This document shows positions 26,212 to 35,010 of a stretch of 64,000 nucleotides of DNA, piece by piece. The translations under genes and the position numbers were made by a program. Positions within the stretch are counted from its first letter, which is position 1. Each line of letters opens with the position of its first letter. Location of the stretch: assembly GCA_020161655.1 (NCBI GenBank), contig JAIUPC010000017.1, positions 1-64,000 on the forward strand, in the 5' to 3' direction. The notes beneath the pieces were generated by a model. It had not been told where the DNA came from. It made no database searches and saw only the letters and a list, made by a program, of their open reading frames with translations. The DNA comes from Pseudomonadota bacterium (GTDB lineage: Bacteria > Pseudomonadota > Alphaproteobacteria > Rhodobacterales > Rhodobacteraceae).

Positions 26212-27149
26212 CCGGCCGCCTTGTCCAGCTTTCCGGCGTGATCGTCGATCACATCTACTGGGTCGAGGGTGTGCCCGCCCCCGGCGCCGAGGCCATCGTC
26301 AGCCGTGTCGCCCTTTGCGCGGGCGGTGGTTTCAACGCCATGGTCGCGGCGCGGCGCGCGGGACTGGCCGTGGCCTACGCCGGCACCTTGGGCACGGGCC
26401 CCTTCGCCGGCATCGCCGCCGAGGCGCTGGCAGCGGAAGGCATCGCGGTGCTGCGCCCGCGCCTTCAAGGCCAGGATCAGGGCTGCTGCACCTGCCTCAT
26501 CGACCGGGCGGGCGAGCGTACCTTCATCGCTTCCTCCGGCGCCGATGGCGTGGTCACGGACCGGGACCTTGCCGCCATCAGGCCCGAACCGGACGACTGG
26601 TTCCTCCTCTCCGGCTACGCGCTCGGCTACCGGAAAAGCCGCGAGGCGCTGACCCGCTGGCTTCAGGCGGCCCCGGAAGGCCTGCGTCTGGTCTTCGACC
26701 CCTCGCCACTGGTCGCGGAAATTCCGGAAGAAACCCGCGCCGCCGCCCTTCATGCCGCCACTTGGGTCAGCGCCAACCGCGCCGAAGCTGCCTTCCTGAC
26801 CGGCGCCGCCGATCCGGCCCAAGCTGCCGAAGCGCTGGCGAAAGGCCGCCCCGGCGGTGCCGTGGTGCGTGACGGGGCCAACGGCTGCTACCTCGCCCTG
26901 AAGGACGGCACGGCCACCCATATCCCCGGCCATCCCGTCGCCGTGAAGGACACCAACGGCGCCGGCGACGCCCATATCGGCGCCTTCATCGCCGCCCTCG
27001 CAAGGGGCGAACCACCCCTCAAGGCGGCGCGTTTCGCCAATATCGCCGCTGCCCTTTCCACAACCAAAGAAGGGCCGTCCACGGCCCCGGACCTCAACGA
27101 AGTCCTTGCCATCCTCGGGTCCGATCCCGGAGTGGCAGGGGCCGCATGA
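26208..27149 (+). CDS. PfkB-family sugar/nucleoside kinase
   Basis: A 313-residue ribokinase-like kinase. Signature 1 is GGGFNAMVAARRAG at residues 39-52. Signature 2 is DTNGAGDAHIGAF from residue 248, with catalytic Asp at residue 254 and the anion hole GAGD. It lacks the lid motifs that would separate ribokinase from fructokinase or nucleoside kinase by eye. The ATG overlaps the stop of the glycohydrolase by four bases, so the products should be made together. A plausible role is phosphorylation of the sugar released by the glycohydrolase. The 5' neighbours and the importer give no direct hint at the sugar. Confidence 0.9.
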   Translation: MTGRLVQLSGVIVDHIYWVEGVPAPGAEAIVSRVALCAGGGFNAMVAARRAGLAVAYAGTLGTGPFAGIAAEALAAEGIAVLRPRLQGQDQGCCTCLIDRAGERTFIASSGADGVVTDRDLAAIRPEPDDWFLLSGYALGYRKSREALTRWLQAAPEGLRLVFDPSPLVAEIPEETRAAALHAATWVSANRAEAAFLTGAADPAQAAEALAKGRPGGAVVRDGANGCYLALKDGTATHIPGHPVAVKDTNGAGDAHIGAFIAALARGEPPLKAARFANIAAALSTTKEGPSTAPDLNEVLAILGSDPGVAGAA

Positions 27150-27174
27150 CACATCCGACACCAAGGAGGACCCC

Positions 27175-28206
27175 ATGAAAAGTCTGCTTCTGACGACCGC
27201 ACTGGCCCTGACCGCCGGCGGCGCCTTTGCCGAAGAAATCCGCGTCCTGAACTGGCAGGGCTATGGCACCGACCTTGACTGGGCCGTCGCCGACTTCACC
27301 GAAAAGACCGGCAACACCGTGGTCCACGAATACTTCACCTCTGAACAAGAGATGCTGACCAAGCTGCGCACCAATCCGGGCGCCTATGACGTGGTCCTCA
27401 TCAACTCGGCCTATACCAAGCAGGCCAAGGACGAAGGCCTGATCGACGCCATCGACACCGCGAAGATCGCCAATTTCGCCGATCTCGACCCGGCGCTGAC
27501 CGGGAATGAGGATCTCAACCCCGGCGGCCAGCTTTCGGGCGTGCCGTGGACCTGGGGCCTGACCTCGATCGCCGTCAATACCGCCGACTTCGCCGAAATG
27601 CCGACCTCGCTGTCGGTGCTTTGGGACCCGGCCTGGAAAGGCCGCGTCTCGATCCGCGACGACGGGCTTGAGGCGGTGCAGTTCGCCGCCATGGCGACGG
27701 GCCAGAACATCAACGAGATCACCGACATGGCGGCGGTCGAGGCCAAGCTGAAAGAGCTTCTGCCGCAGATCACCACCTTCTGGAGTTCGGAGAACGACTG
27801 GAACCAGTTCATGTCGGCAGGCGATTTCGCGGTCGCCACCTATTGGTCCGGCTCGGCGGCGCGGTCGCTGTCGAAGGGGCTGCCCATCGCCTTCGTCGTG
27901 CCCGAAGAGGGCGCCATCGGCTGGCTCGACGGGCTGTCGATCCCCACAAGCTCCACCAAGAAGGACGCGGCGGCGGCTTTCATCGACTGGATGGTCGATC
28001 CGGAGTTCTACGTGAAATGGGACGCCGAGGGCGCGCCGGTCTCGTCGAACACCAAGGCCCTCGCCGCCCTGCCTGAGACGAGCTTCAACCGGCAACTGGT
28101 GGCAGACCCGGCCACCGTGGCGCGGGTGCAGTTCATGCGGCCCGTGTCGGACGCCGACCGGGAAACCTACCTGAAGCTCTGGCAGGACATGAAGGCCGCG
28201 CAGTAA
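27175..28206 (+). CDS. PotF/PotD-like periplasmic substrate-binding protein
   Basis: A 343-residue binding protein of the spermidine/putrescine class. The signal peptide ends at AFA before residue 21. The mature protein begins EIRVLNWQGYGTDLDWAV, where PotD-type proteins place aromatic ligand residues, and later has FWSSENDWNQFMSAGDFAVATYW. An AAGGAGG site five bases before the ATG fixes the start. Polyamine binding is not certain: related proteins bind other small organic ligands, and the operon encodes no polyamine enzyme. The operon context suggests a ribosylated or nucleoside-like ligand. Confidence 0.88.
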   Translation: MKSLLLTTALALTAGGAFAEEIRVLNWQGYGTDLDWAVADFTEKTGNTVVHEYFTSEQEMLTKLRTNPGAYDVVLINSAYTKQAKDEGLIDAIDTAKIANFADLDPALTGNEDLNPGGQLSGVPWTWGLTSIAVNTADFAEMPTSLSVLWDPAWKGRVSIRDDGLEAVQFAAMATGQNINEITDMAAVEAKLKELLPQITTFWSSENDWNQFMSAGDFAVATYWSGSAARSLSKGLPIAFVVPEEGAIGWLDGLSIPTSSTKKDAAAAFIDWMVDPEFYVKWDAEGAPVSSNTKALAALPETSFNRQLVADPATVARVQFMRPVSDADRETYLKLWQDMKAAQ

Positions 28207-28239
28207 CGCGCGGACAGGGGAAAAGGGGAGGGGCGAGAG

Positions 28240-29103
28240 ATGGCTGGAACCATTGCCGGGCAGGATCGCCGCAAGGCATTCATGCTTCTCTCCCCCGCCT
28301 ATCTCTGGCTGACGGTGGCGGTGTTCCTGCCGCTGTCGGCCATGGCCTATTTCAGCTTCCTGTCGGAGGTGCCATTCGACGGGCGCGACTGGCACTTCAC
28401 CATCGCCAACTACCGCGCCTTCTTCGAGACCGGCACCTATGCCACGCTGCTCTGGAAATCGCTGAAGCTTGGCCTTGTGGTCACGGCGGTGTCGGTCGTG
28501 ATCGGCTTTCCCTGCGCCTATGTGCTGGCCAAGGTGGTGAAGGGCAGGGCGCGCGAGGCGCTCTTTCTCTTGGTCATCCTGCCCTTCTGGTCGAACTCCC
28601 TCGTCCGCATCTTCTCCTGGGCCATCGTGCTGCGCGGCAATGGCGTCCTTGACCGGGCGGTGAATGCGGTCCTGCCCTGGGACGTGAAGCTGAACCTCAT
28701 GTTCAGCCCGACCGCCATCGTCATCGGCCTTGTCCATTCCTATTTGCCTTACGTGATCCTGACCTCCTACCTCGCGCTGCAAGCCATCGACGACAGCCTG
28801 ATCGAGGCGGCGCGGTCCTTGGGCGCCAAGCGCCGCACGATCCTCTGGCGGCTGATCCTGCCTCTGGCCGCGCCGGGCATCATCGCCGGCGCGGTCCTCA
28901 TCTTCGTCCCCGTCGTCGGATCGTTCATGGAGCCGCGGCTCTTGGGCGGCAGGCTCGGCACGTACTACGGCACGGTGATCGAGGATCAGTTCGTCGCTGT
29001 CTTCAACTGGCCGCTCGGTGCTGCGCTTTCCTTCATCCTCCTCGCCGTCGTGCTGGCGATCCTCGCCGCTGCCAGCCCCGTCCTGAAAAGGGCCGCGACA
29101 TGA
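28240..29103 (+). CDS. PotB-like ABC permease
   Basis: A 287-residue inner-membrane permease with six predicted spans. The cytoplasmic EAA loop is EAARSLGAKRRTILWRLILPLAAPG, the contact for the ATPase. It belongs to the PotB/PotH side of spermidine/putrescine-type importers. The gene is 33 bp after the binding protein with a GGGGAGG site, and its last four bases overlap the next permease (ATGA). It is expected to form a heterodimer with the following gene. Confidence 0.9.
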   Translation: MAGTIAGQDRRKAFMLLSPAYLWLTVAVFLPLSAMAYFSFLSEVPFDGRDWHFTIANYRAFFETGTYATLLWKSLKLGLVVTAVSVVIGFPCAYVLAKVVKGRAREALFLLVILPFWSNSLVRIFSWAIVLRGNGVLDRAVNAVLPWDVKLNLMFSPTAIVIGLVHSYLPYVILTSYLALQAIDDSLIEAARSLGAKRRTILWRLILPLAAPGIIAGAVLIFVPVVGSFMEPRLLGGRLGTYYGTVIEDQFVAVFNWPLGAALSFILLAVVLAILAAASPVLKRAAT

Positions 29104-29885
29104 GCAACCGTTTCCTCGCCCATCTCGGTCGCGCCTATCTGGGGCTGATCCTCTTCTTCCTCTATGCGCCGATCCTCGTCATGGCGGCGATGTCGCTCAA
29201 CGCATCCGAATTCTACCAGCTCCCCTTCAAGTTTTCCGGCGAATGGTATGACCGGCTGTGGAACAACCGCGAAATCCTTGCCGCCGCCGGGCGTTCCATC
29301 TGGATCGCCGTCGTGGTGACGGTGCTTGCCACCACGCTTGGCACCGCCGCCTCCATCGCGCTCTACCGCCACGATTTCCCCGGCAAGCGCATCCTGCAGG
29401 CGCTCCTTTTCCCGCCCATCGCGATCCCGTGGCTCATCACCGGCACGGCGATGCTGATCTTCTTCTTCGGCATCGGCATCGGGCGCGGTACACCCGCCGT
29501 CATCATCGGCCATGTCGCCCTTGCGCTGCCCTACGTGATCGTCGTCGTCTCGGCCCGGCTCGCAAGCTTCGACCGCGTGCTGGAAGAGGCGGCGCGCTCG
29601 CTCGGCGCTTCCGCCTGGCAGGTGACGCGGGCGGTGACGGTGCCCTGGATCCTGCCCGGCATCATCGCCGGCGGGCTTTTCGCCTTCGCCGTCAGCTTCG
29701 ACCAGTTCGTCGTCTCCTACTTCCTGTCGGAACCGGGCGACACCACCTTGCCGGTCCTCATCTACACCTCGATCCGCAAGGGCTTCACGCCCGAGATCAA
29801 CGCGATCTCGACCATCATCATCGCCGTGTCGATGGGCCTCATGCTTCTGGCCGCGCGGTTCACGAAATTCGGAGGGGATCGCTGA
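29100..29885 (+). CDS. PotC-like ABC permease
   Basis: A 261-residue inner-membrane permease, shorter than its partner, as PotC usually is. The EAA loop is EEAARSLGASAWQVTRAVTV, and the periplasmic side carries the SLNASEFYQLPFKF segment typical of the family. It starts inside the stop of the PotB-like gene and its own TGA overlaps the ATPase start as TGATG. The three genes are therefore translationally linked and act as one transporter. Confidence 0.9.
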   Translation: MSNRFLAHLGRAYLGLILFFLYAPILVMAAMSLNASEFYQLPFKFSGEWYDRLWNNREILAAAGRSIWIAVVVTVLATTLGTAASIALYRHDFPGKRILQALLFPPIAIPWLITGTAMLIFFFGIGIGRGTPAVIIGHVALALPYVIVVVSARLASFDRVLEEAARSLGASAWQVTRAVTVPWILPGIIAGGLFAFAVSFDQFVVSYFLSEPGDTTLPVLIYTSIRKGFTPEINAISTIIIAVSMGLMLLAARFTKFGGDR

Positions 29886-30919
29886 TGGCCGAAGTCAGGG
29901 TCGAACGGCTGGTCAAGGCTTACGGCGCGGCGCGGGCACTGGACGAGGTGACGCTCGACTTTCCGGATGGCGGCTTCTTTGGCCTTCTCGGGCCATCGGG
30001 CAGCGGCAAGACCACGCTTCTGCGCGCCATCGCGGGCTTCGTCCTGCCCGACACCGGCCGCGTATTCATCGGCGGCGAACCGGTTGAGAACGTGCCGGTG
30101 GAGCACCGCGAGATCGGCATGGTGTTCCAGAATTACGCGCTTTTCCCCAACATGACGGTGGAGGAGAACGTGGCCTTCGGCCTTCATGTGCGGAAGACCG
30201 GTGCGGCCGAAACTGCAAAGCGCGTGAAGGAGGCGCTGGACCTTGTGCAACTCGGCCATCTCGCCGCCCGCAAGACCCACCAGCTTTCCGGCGGCCAGCG
30301 CCAGCGCGTCGCCATGGCCCGCGCCATCGTCACCCGCCCGCGCGTACTTCTGCTCGACGAACCCTTGTCGGCGCTCGACAAGGCGCTCAGGGTCGACATG
30401 CAGATCGAGCTGAAGCGCATCCAGCGTGAGGTCGGCATCACCACGATCTTCGTCACCCATGACCAGGAAGAGGCGCTGACCCTCTCCGACCGCATCGGCA
30501 TCCTGAAGGACGGAAAGCTGGTCCGCCACGGCCCCCCGCGCGAGGTCTACGATGACCCCCGCAACCCCTTCACCGCCCAGTTCCTCGGCGATGCGAACCT
30601 GATCGAGGGCAAGCCGGAACCCGAGGGCCTGCGCCTTTCCGACGGCACGCTCCTGCCCGGCCTCAAGGGGCCGACCATCGCCGTCCGGCCCGAAAGCCTG
30701 AAGCTCGACACCACGGAACCCGCGGCACCCTTCCGCCTCCGCGCCCGCCTCCAGCAGCGCATCTTCGGCGGCGCGATGGGCACCTGCATCATCGACTGGC
30801 AGGGCCGGCCCCTGAAGGCCGTGGGCCGCGATGCCGATTTCCGCGGCCTGCCCGATGCGGGCGATGTCTGGCTTTCGTGGCCTCGGGAAAGCACCATCGA
30901 ATTCGCCGCAAAGGCCTGA
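29885..30919 (+). CDS. PotA-like ABC transporter ATP-binding protein
   Basis: A 344-residue ATPase with Walker A GPSGSGKTT, signature LSGGQRQRVAMARA, Walker B LLLDEPLSALD and the H-loop VTHDQEEA. All catalytic elements are intact. A C-terminal TOBE-type regulatory domain runs from about residue 240. It energises the preceding two permeases. It is the last gene of the operon; the next gene is convergent and ends nine bases away, and I see no strong terminator between them. Confidence 0.93.
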   Translation: MAEVRVERLVKAYGAARALDEVTLDFPDGGFFGLLGPSGSGKTTLLRAIAGFVLPDTGRVFIGGEPVENVPVEHREIGMVFQNYALFPNMTVEENVAFGLHVRKTGAAETAKRVKEALDLVQLGHLAARKTHQLSGGQRQRVAMARAIVTRPRVLLLDEPLSALDKALRVDMQIELKRIQREVGITTIFVTHDQEEALTLSDRIGILKDGKLVRHGPPREVYDDPRNPFTAQFLGDANLIEGKPEPEGLRLSDGTLLPGLKGPTIAVRPESLKLDTTEPAAPFRLRARLQQRIFGGAMGTCIIDWQGRPLKAVGRDADFRGLPDAGDVWLSWPRESTIEFAAKA

Positions 30920-30928
30920 CCGCCGGAC

Positions 30929-31618
30929 TCAGGCGTTCCGGCGCATCCTCTCGAAACTCATCGAGATATGGGCGCGCTGGATCAGGGCTGCGGCATGCAG
31001 ATCGCCGATCTCGAGCGCGCGCAGGATGTCATGAACCTCGCGGTCAAAGATGTCGACCTCGTCGGCAATGTCGATCCGGGACGCAAAGACCGATTTCAGC
31101 CAGATGCGGGTGGTCTGGAAGTAGAGCCGTTCGCAGATCTCCTTCAGTGGCTCATTGGCGGTGAGCCTGAGAAGCGCGAGGAAGAAATCCATGTTGAGTT
31201 CGGCGAACCGGCGCGGATCGGGCGCGTCGATCAGCGCCTTCGACCGGGCCGACAGCGTGCGGAAATCCTGCCAGAGCGCCTCATCCGGCGCGACCGCGCT
31301 GAGCTTGCCGGTCAGTTCCGCAAGCTCCAGCCGAAGCTGATAGGTCTGCGTCAGCTCGCCGATCTCGACATCGGTGACAAAGGTTCCGACGCCGTGGACC
31401 GATTGTAGCAGGCCCTCGCCCTCCAGCCGCCCCAGCACCCGGCGCAAGGGCGTGCGGCTGACCCCGTACTCCGCCGCCAGCGCCTCTTCCGACAGGCGCG
31501 TGCCGGGGGCGTAGTCGAGAAGGCAGATGCGGTTGCGGATCGCGGCATGCATCCGTTCGAAGCGGTCGCGGGCGCTGGGCGCGGTCTCCGGCGCTTCGAA
31601 GTTCATGGAGGCGCTCAT
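30929..31618 (-). CDS. GntR-family regulator, FCD (FadR-like) type
   Basis: A 229-residue regulator with an N-terminal winged helix (RLSEEALAAEYGVSRTPLRR, about residues 41-60) and a C-terminal all-helical FCD domain. The FCD metal site looks altered: the usual DFH-type His appears as NMDFF. It is the last gene of a minus-strand operon with a DMT transporter, a deacylase and ectoine hydrolase, overlapping the DMT gene by four bases. It is therefore the likely regulator of the ectoine locus, in place of the MocR-type EnuR known from other Rhodobacterales. Candidate binding sites lie in the divergent promoter region at 34905-35021. Confidence 0.85.
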   Translation of the reverse strand: MSASMNFEAPETAPSARDRFERMHAAIRNRICLLDYAPGTRLSEEALAAEYGVSRTPLRRVLGRLEGEGLLQSVHGVGTFVTDVEIGELTQTYQLRLELAELTGKLSAVAPDEALWQDFRTLSARSKALIDAPDPRRFAELNMDFFLALLRLTANEPLKEICERLYFQTTRIWLKSVFASRIDIADEVDIFDREVHDILRALEIGDLHAAALIQRAHISMSFERMRRNA

Positions 31619-32520
31619 CCTCTGCCTGTCTGACGGCTCACCATGTACACCCCGAGGGCCGAGAGCGCAAAGCCCGCAAGTGCCAGCGCCGTCACCTTCT
31701 CACCAAGGATCGCCCAGGCGACGATCATCGCCAGAGGCGGCACGAGGTACATCAGCGACGAGATCCTCGTGGCATCGCCGCGCTGGACCAAGGCGATATA
31801 AAGCCCGACCGAGATGATCGAATTGGCGATGACGAGGTAGGCGAGCGCGACGAAAAGCTCGGGCTGCCAGTCGATCACCATGGTCTCCGTCGTCCAGGCC
31901 ACCGGCAGAAGGACGGCGAAGCCCACGATATATTGGACGATCCCGCCCACCACCGGATCGGACCGCATCCCGTGCCATTTCTCGAACAGCGTGGCGAGCG
32001 TGATGCCGGATAGTGCCGCCAGCGCCAGGATCACGGCGGCCGAGGGGCTTGGCCCGAGCGTCCCGCCCGAGACGATGACCAGAAGCACGCCCAGAAAGCC
32101 CAAGGCCAGCCCGAGCCAGAGCAGCGGCGTCGTCCGCGCCCCGGAGAGGACCGGCGCCGCAGCGGCAACAAGGATCGGCTGCAACGCCATGATGATCGCC
32201 GTGGTCCCGGCATTCATGCCGCGCTTCATGGCGAGGTAGGCGAGGCCGAAATAGACGCATTGGATGAGAAAGCCGGTCAAGGCGATGGAGGCCCAGTGCC
32301 GCGCGCCCTTGGGCCAGACCGGTCGGCGCAGAAGAAGGAACGGCAGCAGCGCCAGAACCGCCAGCCCGTAGCGCAGCGCCAGCATCGTCATCGGCTCGAT
32401 ATGGGCAAGGCCGAGCTTGGCGAAACTGTAGCCCCCCGCCCAGAACACCACGAAGACGAAAGGCGCCGCCCGCCAGATCAGGGCGTCGGTCCGTTCCTCT
32501 CCGGCAATGGCATCCGGCAT
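31615..32520 (-). CDS. DMT-superfamily (EamA) membrane transporter
   Basis: A 301-residue transporter with ten predicted membrane helices arranged as two EamA repeats. It begins with a short soluble leader, then VVFWAGGYSFAKLGLAH, and ends RQTGRG. Family members commonly export amino acids or metabolites. Within the ectoine operon it might export an overflow intermediate such as a diaminobutyrate derivative, but this is context only. I start at 32520, which has a GAGGGAT site; an earlier ATG at 32574 would overlap the deacylase gene by 46 bp. Its end overlaps the GntR start. Confidence 0.85.
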   Translation of the reverse strand: MPDAIAGEERTDALIWRAAPFVFVVFWAGGYSFAKLGLAHIEPMTMLALRYGLAVLALLPFLLLRRPVWPKGARHWASIALTGFLIQCVYFGLAYLAMKRGMNAGTTAIIMALQPILVAAAAPVLSGARTTPLLWLGLALGFLGVLLVIVSGGTLGPSPSAAVILALAALSGITLATLFEKWHGMRSDPVVGGIVQYIVGFAVLLPVAWTTETMVIDWQPELFVALAYLVIANSIISVGLYIALVQRGDATRISSLMYLVPPLAMIVAWAILGEKVTALALAGFALSALGVYMVSRQTGRG

Positions 32521-32528
32521 CACATCCC

Positions 32529-33689
32529 TCACGCGGCGAGCCTGTCGCCGAGACGTGACAGCATCGCGAGGCATTCGGCAAGCTGATCCACCGCCAGAAA
32601 CTCATCGGGCTTGTGCGCCTGCTCGATCGACCCCGGCCCGCAGACCACCGCCGACAGGCCGAGCGACTGGAAGATCCCGGCCTCGGTGCCGAAGGCGACG
32701 ATCTCGGCACGGTTCGCCCCGGTCAGTCCCAGGAAGATGTCGCGGGCCTCGTTCTCATCCGCCGGGATCAGGCCGTCGACCTCGCCGATGACCTCGGTGA
32801 CGATATCGGCATCCGGGGTCAGGGCGCGCATCGCCGGCAGAAGCGTATGGGCGCAGAAGGCGTGAAGCCCCGCCTTCACGAACTCCGCATCCCCCGGCTG
32901 GACCGGCCGCATTTCCCAGTCCACCCGCGCCTTGCCGGGGATGACGTTATGCGCGACGCCGCCCACAAGCGCGCCGGTGTTGATCGTCGTCCAGGGCGGA
33001 TCGAAGCGGCTGCGCGCCGGGGCGCGGGCCTTCAGCTCTTCCTTGAGGTCAAGAAGCCGCGCGACATAGCGCACCGCATATTCGACCGCATTCACGCCCC
33101 GGTCAGGACCGGAACCGTGGCCTTCCAGCCCGGTGAAATGGGTCGAGTATTCGTAGCAGCCCTTATGCCCCTCGATCACCCGCATCATCGTCGGCTCGCC
33201 GATGATGGCGACGCCGGGGCGCAAGCCGCGTGCCCGCAGCACAGCCGCCAGCGCCTGCGCGCCGAAACAGCCGACCTCCTCGTCATGGGTGAAGGCGAAA
33301 TGCACCGGCCGGTCCCTGACCTGCCCGGCATAGACCGGCGCCATCGCCACGGCGGCGGCGATGAACCCCTTCATGTCGCAGGTGCCGCGCCCGTAAAGCC
33401 TGCCCTCCCGCTCCACCATCTCGAAAGGTGCCGTGGTCCAGTCCTGATCGGCGACCGGCACCACGTCGGAATGACCCGACAGAAGGATGCCGCCATCGAC
33501 CTCCGGCCCGAGCGTGGCGAAGAGGTTGGCCTTGGTCCCGCCCGCGTCCTTCAGAACCTCGACCCGCGCGCCTGCGTCGCGCAACTGGCTGGCGAGAAAC
33601 TCGATCATCGCCAGATTGCTGTCGGTGGAGATGGTCGGAAAGGCGATCAGGTCGCGCAGAAGCGCCTTGGTGGTGTCGAGGACGGTCAT
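32529..33689 (-). CDS. M20-family deacylase (ArgE-like), likely N-acetyl-diaminobutyrate deacetylase
   Basis: A 386-residue zinc amidohydrolase of the acetylornithine deacetylase type. Metal and catalytic residues are visible in LSGHSDVVPV, GRGTCDMKG, HDEEVGCFG and the later EQAHKPDEF. By sequence it is ArgE-like. By position, six bases after ectoine hydrolase, it probably removes the acetyl group from N-acetyl-L-2,4-diaminobutyrate, the step normally done by DoeB/EutE of a different fold. Acetylornithine and N-acetyl-diaminobutyrate differ by one methylene, so the switch is chemically easy. A role in arginine synthesis remains possible. Confidence 0.8.
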   Translation of the reverse strand: MTVLDTTKALLRDLIAFPTISTDSNLAMIEFLASQLRDAGARVEVLKDAGGTKANLFATLGPEVDGGILLSGHSDVVPVADQDWTTAPFEMVEREGRLYGRGTCDMKGFIAAAVAMAPVYAGQVRDRPVHFAFTHDEEVGCFGAQALAAVLRARGLRPGVAIIGEPTMMRVIEGHKGCYEYSTHFTGLEGHGSGPDRGVNAVEYAVRYVARLLDLKEELKARAPARSRFDPPWTTINTGALVGGVAHNVIPGKARVDWEMRPVQPGDAEFVKAGLHAFCAHTLLPAMRALTPDADIVTEVIGEVDGLIPADENEARDIFLGLTGANRAEIVAFGTEAGIFQSLGLSAVVCGPGSIEQAHKPDEFLAVDQLAECLAMLSRLGDRLAA

Positions 33690-33695
33690 CGGGCT

Positions 33696-34880
33696 TCAGT
33701 CCTTCACGAAAAGCTTGCGCTCGACGTTGCAGAAGGTCTCGGCGGGGCCGCTGTCGCGGATCAGGATCGACTCGGTGGTCTCAAGCCCCCAGTCGGTCAG
33801 CCAGAGGCCGGGCATGAAATGAAAGGTCATGCCGGGTTCCAGCACCGTCTCGTCGCTCGCCCGGAACGAGGCGGTGCGCTCGCCCCAGTCCGGTGGATAG
33901 GACAGCCCGATCGGATAGCCTGACCGGGCCGACCGCTTGATGCCGATCTTCTCCAGTTCCGCGCCAAGGGCATTGGCCACGTCGCAGGCCCGGTTGCCGG
34001 CGCGGGCCGCCTCAAGCCCGGCCTCAAGCCCGGTGTTCAGCGCCTCGGCGGCATCGACCATGTCCTGCGGTGGCTTGCCGAGGTGGACGGTACGGCAAAG
34101 GGGCGCGTGATAGCGGCGGTAACAGCCCGAAAGCTCGAAGAACGTCGCCTCGCCGGTCTTCATCGCAGCGCCGTTCCAGGTCAGGTGCGGCGCGGTCGCG
34201 TCAATGCCCGAAGGCGTCAGCGGCACGATGGCGGGATAATCGCCCCAGGCCTCATCGACGCCAAGGATGCCGGCGCGGCTGATCTCGGCCACGAGTTCAT
34301 TCTTCCTCAGACCGGGGCGGGCGAGGTCGATCCCCAGCCGCACGATCTTTTCCGAAATCTTCGCCGCCTTGCGCATGAAGGCGATTTCCTCGCCCGACTT
34401 CACCATCCGCTGCCAGTTCACCAGCGCCGTCGCATCGACCAGCGTGGCGTTCGGCAGGTTGGCGGCAAGGACGGCATGGGCCTTGGCGGAGTAATAGTAG
34501 TTCTCCATCTCCACCCCGACCCGCGCCTTCGCAAAGCCCATGTCGGTCAGGCGCTGGGCCAGGTCTTCCATCGGATGCGAGGTCGTCGACTGGATGTAGC
34601 TTTCCGCATAGCGGGTGACGCAGTCATCCCCCATCCAGACGGTACGAAGCGCGCCATTGGCATCCTGCGCCCGGCCCCACCAGAGGGGATCGCCCGCCAT
34701 CGTCAGGATCACGCCCTGATGAACGTAGAAGGACCAGCCGTCATAGCCGGTAAGCCAGGCCTGATTCGACGGGTCGGTGGCAAAGAGCACGTCGATCCCC
34801 GCCCGTTCCATCGCGGCGCGGGTCTTGGCGATGCGGCGGGCATATTCGCCGGCGCTGAAGGGCGCGTTCTGTAAACCCAT
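33696..34880 (-). CDS. doeA: Ectoine hydrolase (M24 family)
   Basis: A 394-residue creatinase/aminopeptidase-P-fold enzyme, close in length to DoeA/EutD. It opens the ectoine ring to N-acetyl-L-2,4-diaminobutyrate. The segment TGYDGWSFYVHQG near residue 54 is typical of this group. The metal-binding aspartates of true M24 peptidases are missing at the expected place, which reads ELSGCYRRYHAPLCRT, as in non-metal creatinase-like members. The start at 34880 has a GGAGGAAG site; a 60-codon upstream extension has no homology. The gene is first in a minus-strand operon and is divergent from the ectoine importer, with eutB and eutC downstream of that. Confidence 0.85.
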   Translation of the reverse strand: MGLQNAPFSAGEYARRIAKTRAAMERAGIDVLFATDPSNQAWLTGYDGWSFYVHQGVILTMAGDPLWWGRAQDANGALRTVWMGDDCVTRYAESYIQSTTSHPMEDLAQRLTDMGFAKARVGVEMENYYYSAKAHAVLAANLPNATLVDATALVNWQRMVKSGEEIAFMRKAAKISEKIVRLGIDLARPGLRKNELVAEISRAGILGVDEAWGDYPAIVPLTPSGIDATAPHLTWNGAAMKTGEATFFELSGCYRRYHAPLCRTVHLGKPPQDMVDAAEALNTGLEAGLEAARAGNRACDVANALGAELEKIGIKRSARSGYPIGLSYPPDWGERTASFRASDETVLEPGMTFHFMPGLWLTDWGLETTESILIRDSGPAETFCNVERKLFVKD

Positions 34881-34904
34881 GGGCTTCCTCCGTGAGTCGG
34901 CTGA

Positions 34905-34916
34905 TTGGTACACAAC
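34905..34916. promoter_or_regulatory. Candidate GntR (FCD) operator near doeA
   Basis: TGGTACACAA at 34906-34915 fits the TNGTNNACNA pattern described for FCD/VanR-type GntR regulators. It lies 25 bases before the doeA start. The core GTACACAAC recurs at 35013-35021 next to the opposite promoter. The adjacent regulator gene is of the matching class. Confidence 0.45.
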
Positions 34917-34984
34917 GCTATGGCTGAGGCCGGTACTTGGCAAGAAGATTGCGTGATTATGGCGCAAAACATCGCAGTAATTTC

Positions 34985-34990
34985 TTGACA
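34985..34990 (+). promoter_or_regulatory. -35 box of the ehuB promoter (candidate)
   Basis: TTGACA lies at 34985-34990, about 80 bases before ehuB. Seventeen bases downstream the sequence reads GATGAT/ATGTAC, a poor -10, so the exact promoter is uncertain. The second GTACACAAC copy at 35013-35021 would overlap or adjoin the -10, a position suited to repression. Confidence 0.4.
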
Positions 34991-35010
34991 TGCGCGGCAT
35001 GCACAGGATG

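Noticed and set aside
24488-30919. Simple polyamine uptake operon
   Set aside because: The importer class alone would suggest it, but the coupled glycohydrolase, sugar kinase and UTRA regulator have no place in polyamine metabolism. I keep polyamines only as an alternative ligand.
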